Source: Planctomycetales bacterium
GTDB lineage: Bacteria > Planctomycetota > Planctomycetia > Pirellulales > Thermoguttaceae
Direction of reading: 5' to 3'
DNA length: 9,709 nucleotides
Assembly (NCBI GenBank): GCA_007127495.1
Contig: SKZG01000339.1
Coordinates: 1 to 9,709, forward strand
Shown: piece by piece, positions 1-6,296 of the stretch
How the letters are laid out: every line of letters starts with the position of its first letter
Position numbering within the stretch: position 1 is the first letter of the stretch
The notes under the pieces: generated by a model
Seen by the model: the letters and a program-made list of their open reading frames with translations, nothing else
Told to the model about the DNA's origin: nothing
Databases searched by the model: none
Translations under genes and position numbers: made by a program

Positions 1-38
1 ATGCCCAGTGGATCATGCTGGCGGCCACGCTGGTCTAG
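1..38 (+). CDS. 3' end of an unknown upstream gene (partial)
   Basis: In frame 3 the first bases read AQWIMLAATLV followed by a TAG stop at 36-38. Every complete codon ends in G or C, as in the clear genes of this window, and the residues are hydrophobic, as in the last membrane helix of a membrane protein. That is all that can be seen: 11 residues cannot identify a family. The alternative is a chance open stretch, since the other plus-strand frames are also open here. The 12-base palindrome at 47-58 lies just after the stop. Confidence 0.4.
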   Translation, partial: AQWIMLAATLV

Positions 39-46
39 TTCGCCGT

Positions 47-58
47 CACACCGGTGTG
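47..58. repeat. 12-base perfect palindrome CACACCGGTGTG
   Basis: CACACCGGTGTG is self-complementary over all 12 bases and begins 8 bases after the putative stop at 38. It has no T-run and no loop, so it is not a typical terminator. It could be a protein-binding site or chance in GC-rich DNA. Confidence 0.3.
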
Positions 59-93
59 GATGGACCGTGCATGCCGTAGGGATGGGGAGGGCG

Positions 94-131
94 CGAAAAA
101 GGAAACGTCACGGATTTCGAATCCGTGACGT
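94..131 (-). terminator. Intrinsic terminator for the hdeD-like gene
   Basis: A perfect 12-bp inverted repeat (arms 105-116 and 120-131, arm ACGTCACGGATT, 3-base loop) is followed, reading leftward, by the T-rich stretch TTTCCTTTTT at about 105-96. A GC-containing stem followed by a T-tract is the form of a rho-independent terminator. It lies about 80 bases past the stop of the leftward gene ending at 210. On the plus strand the stem is followed by GCCCGTAG, not T's, so it should act mainly leftward, although the hairpin could also cap the rightward transcript ending at 38. Confidence 0.7.
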
Positions 132-209
132 GCCCGTAGAACGTGCGCGCCGCCGTTCCGTTTCGCCTTTCCCGCATGCCGGCTTGATTCCTTCCCTTTT
201 TCGGCTCGC

Positions 210-791
210 CTACGCTGCGCGGTCCAAGCGGCGCAGCCCGTCGGCGATCATGACCCATGCCAGGCCGTTGAACACCATCTCGATGCCGATGAACAGGCCG
301 ATCACGCAGACGCCGGAAGCGGGCCACTGCTTCAGGATCATGATTCCCAGCAGTGCCGAGATGCATCCGCTCAGCAAGCACCAGCCCCAGTTATGGAAGC
401 GCTCAAACAGCGAGACGACGATCCGGAAGACACCCACCACGATCAAGAAACCGGCAATCAGAAGCGTCATTGCAATTGCGGCTTCGACCGGGTTATCGAT
501 CACGATGTATCCGACCACCAGGTACAAGATGCCGGTGAGCATGTGAACCAGCAAGCCGCGCCACCGCGGCGACCAGAACGCGCTGACCGTCTGGGCAATA
601 CCGCCCACCAGCAGCAGGACGCCGAAGAAGGCCACGGTAACCAGCGTTGCCATAAAGGCCGCGCCGATGGCGACCACTCCCACGGCCATCAGGCCGACGC
701 CCAACGCCAAGAACCACATCCACTCGTCCTTCAGTGCGCGAAGCTCGTCTGAAAACCTGTCATTCCCGCCCGTTCGCATTTCGTCGTGCAT
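210..791 (-). CDS. hdeD: HdeD-family (DUF308) integral membrane protein
   Basis: This 193-residue protein is mostly hydrophobic with about six predicted membrane helices (roughly residues 25-45, 49-70, 80-98, 102-127, 137-155 and 158-180). A short charged N-terminus precedes them and the C-terminus is basic (GLRRLDRAA). Length, helix number and the small-residue-rich paired helices fit the HdeD/DUF308 family. E. coli HdeD is linked to acid resistance at high cell density, but the biochemical role of the family is not settled, so acid resistance here is only inferred. The ATG at 791 is supported by AAGGAG seven bases upstream; a second ATG at codon 5 is less well placed. The gene is alone on its strand, diverges from the coiled-coil gene at 1225, and ends at the hairpin terminator 94-131. 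Confidence 0.85.
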   Translation of the reverse strand: MHDEMRTGGNDRFSDELRALKDEWMWFLALGVGLMAVGVVAIGAAFMATLVTVAFFGVLLLVGGIAQTVSAFWSPRWRGLLVHMLTGILYLVVGYIVIDNPVEAAIAMTLLIAGFLIVVGVFRIVVSLFERFHNWGWCLLSGCISALLGIMILKQWPASGVCVIGLFIGIEMVFNGLAWVMIADGLRRLDRAA

Positions 792-798
792 GATACAA

Positions 799-804
799 CT
801 CCTT
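799..804 (-). promoter_or_regulatory. Shine-Dalgarno site of the hdeD-like gene
   Basis: On the minus strand AAGGAG is followed by seven bases (TTGTATC) and then ATG at 791. This is an optimal match and spacing, and it fixes the start of the leftward gene. It is one of only a few good Shine-Dalgarno sites in the window. Confidence 0.75.
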
Positions 805-890
805 GAAAGGTGTGTAGGTAAAACGCCGCCCCGCGTCCATGGCCGGCGCGCGGGATTCGGCTCTTGCCAAATGTAGCTTACTTTTTGGGG

Positions 891-987
891 CTCTTCCGTT
901 TCGAAGTGCAGGCAGCCCTTTTTTTAGGGACGGCACACGGCGTGTGCGTACTACAGTATCACGGCCTGCACCTAGAGACGGAAGAAC
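891..987. repeat. Palindromic repeat element, copy A
   Basis: This is a 97-base element whose ends form an imperfect inverted repeat: about 20 of 23 positions pair, counting one G-T, between the left arm (CTCTTCCGTTTC..AGTGCAGGC) and the right arm (GCCTGCAC..GACGGAAGA). The centre holds a smaller hairpin, GCACAC-GGC-GTGTGC, at 933-947. It aligns without gaps to copy B at 1086-1182, with 80 of 97 positions identical by hand count. It lies about 100 bases upstream of the leftward hdeD-like start. It has no ORF of its own and no clear target-site duplication. It could be a MITE-like or REP-like element, or an RNA or DNA structure acting on the flanking genes. Confidence 0.75.
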
Positions 988-1085
988 GTTTGCTTTCGCC
1001 CGATTTCCGACCTAGACTTGTATTGGCTCTTCCGTACATCTAGGCATAGTTCTTTTGCCCAATGGTTTGGAACGGTCGGGCCGTG

Positions 1086-1182
1086 CTTTTCCGTTTCTAA
1101 GTGCAGACAGTCCTTGTTTCGGGGACGGCACACGGCGTGTGCCTACTACAATGAAGCGGCCTGCACTGAGAAACGGAAGAGC
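1086..1182. repeat. Palindromic repeat element, copy B
   Basis: This second copy of the 97-base element lies in the same orientation 195 bases downstream of copy A. Its arms (TTCCGTTTCTAAGTGCAG and CTGCACTGAGAAACGGAA) pair at about 21 of 23 positions, counting one G-T. The inner hairpin GGCACAC-GGC-GTGTGCC (1127-1143) is one pair longer than in copy A. It ends about 40 bases before the start of the coiled-coil gene. Most differences from copy A are in single arm positions or in the spacer, and the inner hairpin block is identical. Confidence 0.75.
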
Positions 1183-1224
1183 CACTTTTCCTCGACAACG
1201 CACCGGGAATGTCGACTTCGTATC

Positions 1225-1665
1225 GTGTCTGTGAATCCTGTCAGCCAGATCGAACCTTTCAGCGCGGTGCATGACGCGATGGAGACGGTTCGAGGAGTTT
1301 ACGATGAGTACGCCGGTCTTCTGTCCGGCGTCTTCTCCCGCCTCGAGGCGGTATCGGACGCCCAGAAGGCGCAGCGCGAGTCGTACGACCGGCAGCTTGC
1401 CGACCTGCGCCGGCAACAACAGCAGTGGGAACAGCAGCGGGCTGCCATGGAGCTGGAACTGGATGCGATGCGCAACTGGGCGATGGAAATGCGCGAGGCG
1501 CTCGGGCAGCAGAAACGCGAGGCGGAATTGCAGCAGGCCCGATGGGTCGAGGAAATCGGGCACATGCGCGCGGCGCTTCAGCAGATGGCAAGCCGGCTGT
1601 CGGACCAAGCCGACGACGGCCGCCCGTATCGGCCCGCCGCGACCCGGCGCGTTCAAAGACCATGA
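1225..1665 (+). CDS. Small coiled-coil protein of unknown function
   Basis: From GTG 1225 this encodes 146 residues starting MSVNPVSQIEPF. Residues about 45-125 are rich in Gln, Glu, Arg, Ala and Leu with heptad-like spacing (LRRQQQQWEQQRAAMELELDAM region), so a long coiled coil is likely. The tail (about 126-146) is basic and Pro-rich, perhaps disordered. There is no signal peptide, membrane segment or cysteine. Third codon positions are almost all G or C, so the frame is real. The open frame extends upstream into repeat copy B, but those residues look non-coding. The GTG at 1225 gives the most natural N-terminus; 1231 (GTG) and 1279 (ATG) are alternatives. No Shine-Dalgarno site is seen. 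I do not recognise the family. The next gene starts 78 bases downstream with its own promoter. Confidence 0.7.
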   Translation: MSVNPVSQIEPFSAVHDAMETVRGVYDEYAGLLSGVFSRLEAVSDAQKAQRESYDRQLADLRRQQQQWEQQRAAMELELDAMRNWAMEMREALGQQKREAELQQARWVEEIGHMRAALQQMASRLSDQADDGRPYRPAATRRVQRP

Positions 1666-1707
1666 TCGGTGGTGCTGCCTGCAATCGGCTCTAGCTTGAC
1701 GGGCCTC

Positions 1708-1736
1708 TTGCCGGACTCGCGGGCCTGCTTTATCAT
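1708..1736 (+). promoter_or_regulatory. Sigma-70-type promoter of the DUF1611 gene
   Basis: TTGCCG (1708-1713) and TATCAT (1731-1736) are separated by 17 bases, which is the ideal spacing. Transcription would start about seven bases past the -10 box, near 1743, next to the ATG codons at 1744 and 1747. The position, just in front of a gene that has no Shine-Dalgarno site, supports it. The match is by eye only. Confidence 0.5.
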
Positions 1737-1743
1737 ACGCGCT

Positions 1744-2790
1744 ATGATGGTGAACACTCCGCGGCGCATGGTCATTCTCACTGACGGTTACAGCGACTCG
1801 CACGCTGCGAAGACGGCCGTTTGCGTCGTGCGTTACAAGCCGGAAGAGGTCGTGGCCGTTCTCGATGCCGCGTCGGCGGGGAAGACGGCCGGCGAAGTGC
1901 TCGGGGCCGGTGGGTCGATTCCGGTAGTCGGGCGCCTTGCCGACGCCCGCGGCGCGAATACGCTGCTCATTGGCATCGCTCCGTCCGGCGGGAAGATGCC
2001 GCTCCGCTGGCGCCCCGTGGTGCTCGACGCGATTCGCCGTCGTATGACCGTGGTTTCCGGCCTGCACGATTTGCTGAAGCACGATGCCGAGTTCACCGCG
2101 GCCGCCGGGGAATACGGCGCGGCTCTGGTCGACCTGCGCGACAACGACGAATCGGACGTGGCTTCCGGCGAACCATTCCGGGCAGAATGCCTGCGCATCC
2201 ACACCATCGCCAACGATTGCAGTGTCGGGAAGATGGTGGCCGCGGTTGAACTGGCCGGCGGGCTCCGGCACGTGGGTATCGACGCCCAGTTCGTCGCCAC
2301 CGGCCAAACGGGCATGCTCATTGCCGGCGGCGGCTGCGCCGTGGACCGCGTCATTTCCGACTTCGTGGCCGGCGCGGCGGAAAAACTGGTTCGTGCCAAC
2401 GAACACCACGACGTGGTGGTGGTCGAAGGGCAAGGAAGCTTGTTCCATCCCCGGTACTCCGGCGTAACCATGAGTCTCTTGCACGGTATCCGGCCGGACG
2501 GCATGGTGCTGGTGTACGAGATGGGCCGTACGTCGGTTCACGGCATGGAACGATTTCCACTGCCGACGCCGCGCCGCACGGTGCAATACTATGAGGAGAC
2601 GGCCGGCATCGTGCATCCGGGCCGGGTGATCGGCGTGGCCGTGAACGGACGCCGATTCACCGACGCGCAGCTCGAAGCCGAATGCGCTCGCGTCGAGGAC
2701 GAACTCGAACTGCCCGCCTGCGACGTCCTCCGCCACGGTCCGGCGAAGCTCGTCGAGGCGGTGGGGCGGATGAGGCCACGTTCTCCATGA
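1744..2790 (+). CDS. DUF1611 family protein, possible DgcN-like N-acetyltransferase
   Basis: This 348-residue protein has the DUF1611 pattern: an N-terminal Rossmann-like part (VILTDGYSD, AAKTAVCVVRYKPEEVVAVLD, then LLIGIAPSGGKMP at about 74-86) and a C-terminal P-loop-like part. The latter has a Walker A-like ANDCSVGKM (156-164), ATGQTGMLIAGGG (185-197) and a Walker B-like VVVEGQGSLFHPRYSG (225-240). Some members (DgcN) act as D-glutamate N-acetyltransferases in a D-glutamate breakdown route with the racemase DgcA. That partner is not in the window, so the substrate here is open. Members usually begin just before the VILT strand, so starts at 1744, 1747 or 1768 (ATG) are all possible. I chose 1744 because it sits at the predicted transcription start; an upstream ATG at 1669 would put the promoter inside the gene. 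A cytoplasmic protein is expected. Confidence 0.8.
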   Translation: MMVNTPRRMVILTDGYSDSHAAKTAVCVVRYKPEEVVAVLDAASAGKTAGEVLGAGGSIPVVGRLADARGANTLLIGIAPSGGKMPLRWRPVVLDAIRRRMTVVSGLHDLLKHDAEFTAAAGEYGAALVDLRDNDESDVASGEPFRAECLRIHTIANDCSVGKMVAAVELAGGLRHVGIDAQFVATGQTGMLIAGGGCAVDRVISDFVAGAAEKLVRANEHHDVVVVEGQGSLFHPRYSGVTMSLLHGIRPDGMVLVYEMGRTSVHGMERFPLPTPRRTVQYYEETAGIVHPGRVIGVAVNGRRFTDAQLEAECARVEDELELPACDVLRHGPAKLVEAVGRMRPRSP

Positions 2791-2795
2791 CGCGG

Positions 2796-2814
2796 GGCAA
2801 ATCGCGCTTTTGCC
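2796..2814 (+). terminator. Weak hairpin after the DUF1611 gene
   Basis: GGCAAA (2796-2801) and TTTGCC (2809-2814) can pair around a 7-base loop, starting six bases after the stop at 2790. No T-run follows, so this is at best a poor or factor-dependent terminator. A second stem, GCCGCA/TGCGGC, is possible at 2872-2890. Confidence 0.2.
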
Positions 2815-2915
2815 ATCGCATGGGCAACTTGGCCACGGGTTTTCCACGGGCAAGATGCCGTTGTCACGATGGCCGCAAACGGTCTGCGGCGAGTGCAAGG
2901 CGCGCCGCGTGCCGG

Positions 2916-2943
2916 TTGACGTCCATTCTAAGGCAGTTACAAT
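2916..2943 (+). promoter_or_regulatory. Sigma-70-type promoter of dxr-rseP
   Basis: TTGACG (2916-2921) and TACAAT (2938-2943) are 16 bases apart, each with one mismatch from consensus. Transcription would start near 2950, giving a leader of about 55 bases before the dxr ATG at 3006. It would drive dxr, rseP and probably the PIN/partner pair. The rest of the 215-base gap (2791-3005) holds no gene. Confidence 0.6.
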
Positions 2944-2952
2944 CGCTGTAAC
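2936..2952. promoter_or_regulatory. Inverted repeat overlapping the dxr -10 box
   Basis: GTTACA and TGTAAC form a perfect 6-bp inverted repeat around ATCGC. The left arm shares four bases with the TACAAT -10 box, and the right arm covers the expected transcription start. A dimeric repressor bound here would block the promoter; a chance palindrome is the alternative. Confidence 0.35.
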
Positions 2953-3005
2953 CGTGCCCTGTCGAGCAGTTCCCGTGAACTAACGCAACCGCCCATAGCC
3001 CTTCC

Positions 3006-4169
3006 ATGCCCGCCCGCTCCAAGAATATCGTTGTCCTGGGCTCGACCGGTAGCATTGGGCGTAGCACGCTGGAAGTGATTGCCGCCTCGGGTGGGACGTT
3101 ACGCCCGCTGGCGCTTTCGGCCCACTCCAGCTTCGACGTGCTGGAAGCACAGGCTCGGGAACTGCTTCCGCAGTTCATTATCGCCACCGATTCCGAAGGC
3201 GCGTGTGGGCACGATTGGTCGGCCCTGCCCGACGGGGTGCAATTGCTGGTCGGCCCGGATGCCGTCGCCGAGGTTGTGGCGCGGGCGGAGGTGGACGTGG
3301 TGGTGTCGGCCATTGTGGGTAGTGCGGGTTTGCACGGTACCTGGGCGGCTTTGGAGGCTGGGAAGACGGTCGCCCTGGCCAACAAGGAAAGCCTCGTGGT
3401 GGGTGGGCCGCTGGTTACCCGCCTGGCGACCGAGCGCGGCGCCACGCTGCTGCCGGTCGATAGCGAGCACAGCGCGGTTTTCCAGGCATTGCAGGCGGGC
3501 CGTCGCGAGGAGGTCCGGAGGGTATGGCTCACTGCCAGCGGGGGGCCTTTTCGGGGCTTCCCACCGGAGCGGCTAGGGCAAGTAACTGTCGAGGAGGCCC
3601 TGGCACACCCCACGTGGGATATGGGGCCAAAGATTACCATCGACTCGGCAACCCTCATGAACAAGGCCCTGGAGATTATTGAAGCCCGCTGGCTGTTCAA
3701 CCTCCGGCCGGGCCAGATTGGCGTGGTGGTGCATCCGCAGTCGATCGTTCATTCCATGGTAGAATACATAGATGGTTCCGTCATCGCCCAGCTCAGTCCG
3801 CCCGATATGAAATTGCCGATCCAATATGCGCTCACTTGGCCGGAGCGGTGCGAGGGTGTGGCGGCGAAGCTTGATTTCAGCCGGGCGATGCACTTGGAGT
3901 TCGAGCCGCCGGACGCTGACCGCTTCCCGGCGCTCGCGCTCGGTTTGGAGGCGGCGGAGGCTGGGGGCACGACCGGCGCGGTGCTCAACGGGGCCAACGA
4001 GGCCGCCGTGGCCGCCTTCCTTGCCCGCCGCATGCCGCTGAGCCACATTGTGCCGGCCTGCCGCCGTGCCCTGGAAGCACACACCTACGACCCCAATCCT
4101 ACATTGTCGCAACTCGTAAACCTGGACCGCTGGGCCAGGGAGGAGGTTTCCCGTTGGGTTTCTGCCTGA
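3006..4169 (+). CDS. dxr: 1-deoxy-D-xylulose 5-phosphate reductoisomerase
   Basis: This 387-residue cytoplasmic enzyme converts 1-deoxy-D-xylulose 5-phosphate to 2-C-methyl-D-erythritol 4-phosphate with NADPH, the first committed step of the MEP isoprenoid pathway. The length is normal. Visible motifs are the NADPH-binding GSTGSIG at 12-18, ALANKES near 122-128, the metal-ligand motif PVDSEHSA with D152 and E154, LTASGGPF, HPTWDMGPKITIDSATLMNKALE with the third metal ligand at E223, and VVHPQSIVHSMVEY. The motif usually ending MNKGLE has Ala in place of Gly here, a mild change next to the active site. No Shine-Dalgarno site precedes the ATG. Its 3' end (AGGGAGGAGG, Arg-Glu-Glu) doubles as the ribosome binding site for rseP, so the two genes are translationally close. 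Adjacent dxr and rseP genes are familiar from several bacterial groups. Confidence 0.97.
   Translation: MPARSKNIVVLGSTGSIGRSTLEVIAASGGTLRPLALSAHSSFDVLEAQARELLPQFIIATDSEGACGHDWSALPDGVQLLVGPDAVAEVVARAEVDVVVSAIVGSAGLHGTWAALEAGKTVALANKESLVVGGPLVTRLATERGATLLPVDSEHSAVFQALQAGRREEVRRVWLTASGGPFRGFPPERLGQVTVEEALAHPTWDMGPKITIDSATLMNKALEIIEARWLFNLRPGQIGVVVHPQSIVHSMVEYIDGSVIAQLSPPDMKLPIQYALTWPERCEGVAAKLDFSRAMHLEFEPPDADRFPALALGLEAAEAGGTTGAVLNGANEAAVAAFLARRMPLSHIVPACRRALEAHTYDPNPTLSQLVNLDRWAREEVSRWVSA
4141..4146 (+). promoter_or_regulatory. Shine-Dalgarno site inside dxr, for rseP
   Basis: AGGAGG lies seven bases before the TTG at 4154 and 31 bases before the first ATG at 4178. The spacing favours the TTG start and a 16-base overlap with dxr. 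The caveat is that the bases also encode Arg-Glu-Glu of dxr. Confidence 0.5.
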
Positions 4170-6292
4170 TCGCTTTCATGGACCTCGGACTGCTCACCGT
4201 CATCCTGCAGGTGGCGATTGCTCTGGGGCTGGTTATTTTCGTGCATGAACTGGGGCACTTCGCCGTGGCCAAATGGTGCGGCGTGAAGTGTGAGAAGTTC
4301 TACCTGGGGTTCGACTTTTTCGGGCTGAAGCTGTTGAAGTTTCGGTGGGGCGAAACGGAGTACGGGGTGGGCATCGTCCCGCTGGGCGGCTACGTCAAAA
4401 TGCTCGGCCAGGAAGACAACCCCGCCCGCCTCCGCGAGGAAATCGAGCGCGCCAAGCGCCACGATGTAAAGGGGTCGGGAGTCTTTACCCAGGACGGTAC
4501 GGAAAACGCTGCACCGGAAGACCCCGCGCCCACGTCGCCCAATCAGCCGTTCGACGTGGCGGCCGCGGAAAAGGCCCTGCACGACCCACGCAGCTACCTG
4601 TCGAAAAGTGTCCCCCAACGCATGGCCATCATTTCGGCCGGGGTGATTATGAACCTGGTGTTCGCGCTGTTCTGCGCCGTGGTGGCATACGGGATTGGCG
4701 TGCGCCAAATCGAGTGCGGCGTCGGCAACCTGATTGCCGGCGAGTCGGCCTGGCAGGCGGGCTTCGAAGTGGGGGATCGCATTACGGAGATCAACGGGCG
4801 GAAGGTCAGCGCCTTCCGCGAGCTTCAGGAGGCGGTCGCGCTGGGCGATGCCGAAGAGGAAGCCGTGTTCACCGTCGAACGGTTCGGCGAGCCCGAACCC
4901 ATCGAGCTGCGCACCCGGCCCGACCTCGACCGCGGCCGGCCGACCATCGGCATCACCAACCCGTACACGAGCCGGCTCATTTCGGACGACACCGCCGCGC
5001 GTGCAGGCGTCGAGTATCCGAGCCAGCCGGGCAGTCCGGCGCGCGACGCCCAGCCTGCCTTCCAATTCGGCGACCGCGTGGTGGCCATCGACGGGCAGAA
5101 GATCGAACACTACGCGCAGATCGACGCGCTGCTTGCCGCGCACCCTGACCGGGAGCTGGTCTTCTCGGTCGAGCGTGCGGTCGATGGGGCGCCGTCGGAG
5201 GCCGGCATGGCCGAAACGGTCGAGATTCCCGTGGCGCCGAACCCCGCGAGGCGCCTCGGCCTGGTCATGACGATGGGCGACATCACGGCCGTGCGCGACG
5301 GCTCGCCGGCCGCGGCGGCCGGCATCCGGCCGGGCGATCGCCTTGAGGCCGTCGACGGCCAGTCGCCCGGCGATCCCATGACGCTGCCCGACCGTTTGCG
5401 CAGGCGCACCGGTGAGGCCATGACGCTCACGCTGCATCGCGAGGACGAGGCGCCGCGCGACGTGCAGGTGGTTGGGGGTCCGGTGCGCGGCGCGGCCATC
5501 CCCGCCGGGGCCGGCAACCCGCTCGACGTGCCCGTCCTGGGCCTTGCCTACCAGGTTCATGCACGGGTGGCCGAAGTCGTTCCGGAAAGTCCCGCTGCGC
5601 GAGCCGGTTTGCAGGCCGGCGACGCGTTTGCGGAAGCGACCATCCTGCCGCCCGATGACCTGACCCCGGAGCAGCTACGGCGCGGCGAGTCGGAGCTGAC
5701 CGTGACGTTTGCCGACGAAGCGCCTGCCTGGCCGGTGTTCTTCTTTGGGCTCCAGCAATCGCCGCCGGGCAGCACGGTAGTACTGACCACCGAGGACGGC
5801 CGCACCATAACGCTCGAGCCGGCGCCGGCGGACGATTTTCACCTGGCGGGCCGCGGCCTGATGTTCGAGCCGTCGTTCTTCCTGCAGCGGGCCGGGGGCG
5901 TGGGCGAAGCGTTGGTGCTGGGCTCGCGGGAAACACTCAACTCGGTGGCCCAGGTGTACCTGTTCCTGCGCCGCATCGGCACGCAAATTTCTCCGCGGCA
6001 GTTGGGCGGGCCTATTACCATCGCGCGTGCGGCGGGGCATTACGCCTACCAAGGCTTCGCGCAATTCCTCGTGTTCATCACGCTGCTCAGCGCGAACCTC
6101 GCGGTGATCAACTTCCTGCCCATCCCCCTGCTTGACGGCGGGCACATGGTGTTCCTCGTATACGAAGGCATCCGCGGCAAACCGGCCGACGAACGCGTCC
6201 AAATCGCTTTGACTTATCTGGGTCTATTGTTCATCTTGACCTTGATGGTATGGGTGATCGGATTGGATATCGGACTAATTGATCGGAATTAG
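4154..6292 (+). CDS. rseP: RseP-type site-2 intramembrane zinc metalloprotease with multiple PDZ segments
   Basis: The 712-residue protein has the site-2 protease layout: an N-terminal helix with the zinc motif HELGH (31-35), a second helix near 159-183, PDZ-like segments, and C-terminal helices carrying the zinc-ligand motif LLDGG (659-663). Family members cut transmembrane anti-sigma factors and signal-peptide remnants in the inner membrane. E. coli RseP is about 450 residues with two PDZ domains. Here I count four PDZ-like stretches (about 186-253, 268-345, 366-432 and 462-556, each with a GD or AGD turn) plus a charged, Pro-rich insert at about 88-145. The TTG at 4154 has an ideal ribosome binding site; the ATG at 4178 would remove eight residues and is the alternative. 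It overlaps dxr by 16 bases and ends four bases before the PIN gene. Confidence 0.93.
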   Translation: MGFCLIAFMDLGLLTVILQVAIALGLVIFVHELGHFAVAKWCGVKCEKFYLGFDFFGLKLLKFRWGETEYGVGIVPLGGYVKMLGQEDNPARLREEIERAKRHDVKGSGVFTQDGTENAAPEDPAPTSPNQPFDVAAAEKALHDPRSYLSKSVPQRMAIISAGVIMNLVFALFCAVVAYGIGVRQIECGVGNLIAGESAWQAGFEVGDRITEINGRKVSAFRELQEAVALGDAEEEAVFTVERFGEPEPIELRTRPDLDRGRPTIGITNPYTSRLISDDTAARAGVEYPSQPGSPARDAQPAFQFGDRVVAIDGQKIEHYAQIDALLAAHPDRELVFSVERAVDGAPSEAGMAETVEIPVAPNPARRLGLVMTMGDITAVRDGSPAAAAGIRPGDRLEAVDGQSPGDPMTLPDRLRRRTGEAMTLTLHREDEAPRDVQVVGGPVRGAAIPAGAGNPLDVPVLGLAYQVHARVAEVVPESPAARAGLQAGDAFAEATILPPDDLTPEQLRRGESELTVTFADEAPAWPVFFFGLQQSPPGSTVVLTTEDGRTITLEPAPADDFHLAGRGLMFEPSFFLQRAGGVGEALVLGSRETLNSVAQVYLFLRRIGTQISPRQLGGPITIARAAGHYAYQGFAQFLVFITLLSANLAVINFLPIPLLDGGHMVFLVYEGIRGKPADERVQIALTYLGLLFILTLMVWVIGLDIGLIDRN

Positions 6293-6296
6293 CGGC

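Larger units (their letters stand above)
792..1224. other. Divergent intergenic region, 433 bases
   Basis: This stretch between the divergent hdeD-like and coiled-coil genes has no convincing gene. It is less GC-rich than the genes around it and is dominated by repeat copies A and B. The spacer between them (988-1085) has a short fragment resembling an arm, CTCTTCCGTACATCTAGG at 1027-1044, and a possible CCTAGA/TCTAGG pairing (1011-1016 with 1039-1044). Promoters for both flanking genes must lie here or further out, but I could not place a convincing -35/-10 pair for either. Confidence 0.6.

Noticed and set aside
105..131. A tRNA-like TTCGAAT T-loop in the hairpin
   Set aside because: The five bases on either side of TTCGAAT do not pair as a T-stem, and no cloverleaf or acceptor end surrounds it. 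The 12-bp stem and T-tract make it a terminator instead.
1..546. A 181-codon open frame on the plus strand from position 1
   Set aside because: It runs antisense through the hdeD-like gene and its terminator, and has an Arg/Pro/Thr-rich composition without a fold signature.
1271..1699. A frame-2 open frame overlapping the coiled-coil gene, with GAGGAG in front of an ATG at 1304
   Set aside because: The frame-1 coiled coil has the stronger codon signal, with G/C at nearly all third positions. The alternative product is Ser/Arg/Pro-rich.
1012..2898. A 628-codon open frame on the minus strand, antisense to the coiled-coil and DUF1611 genes
   Set aside because: It crosses repeat copy B and two clear plus-strand genes, is rich in His/Arg/Ala as antisense frames of GC-rich genes are, and shows no domain pattern.
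4085..5560. A 491-codon open frame on the minus strand, antisense to rseP
   Set aside because: Its sequence is Arg/His/Gly-rich with no motif, and the plus strand encodes an unmistakable HELGH/PDZ protease.
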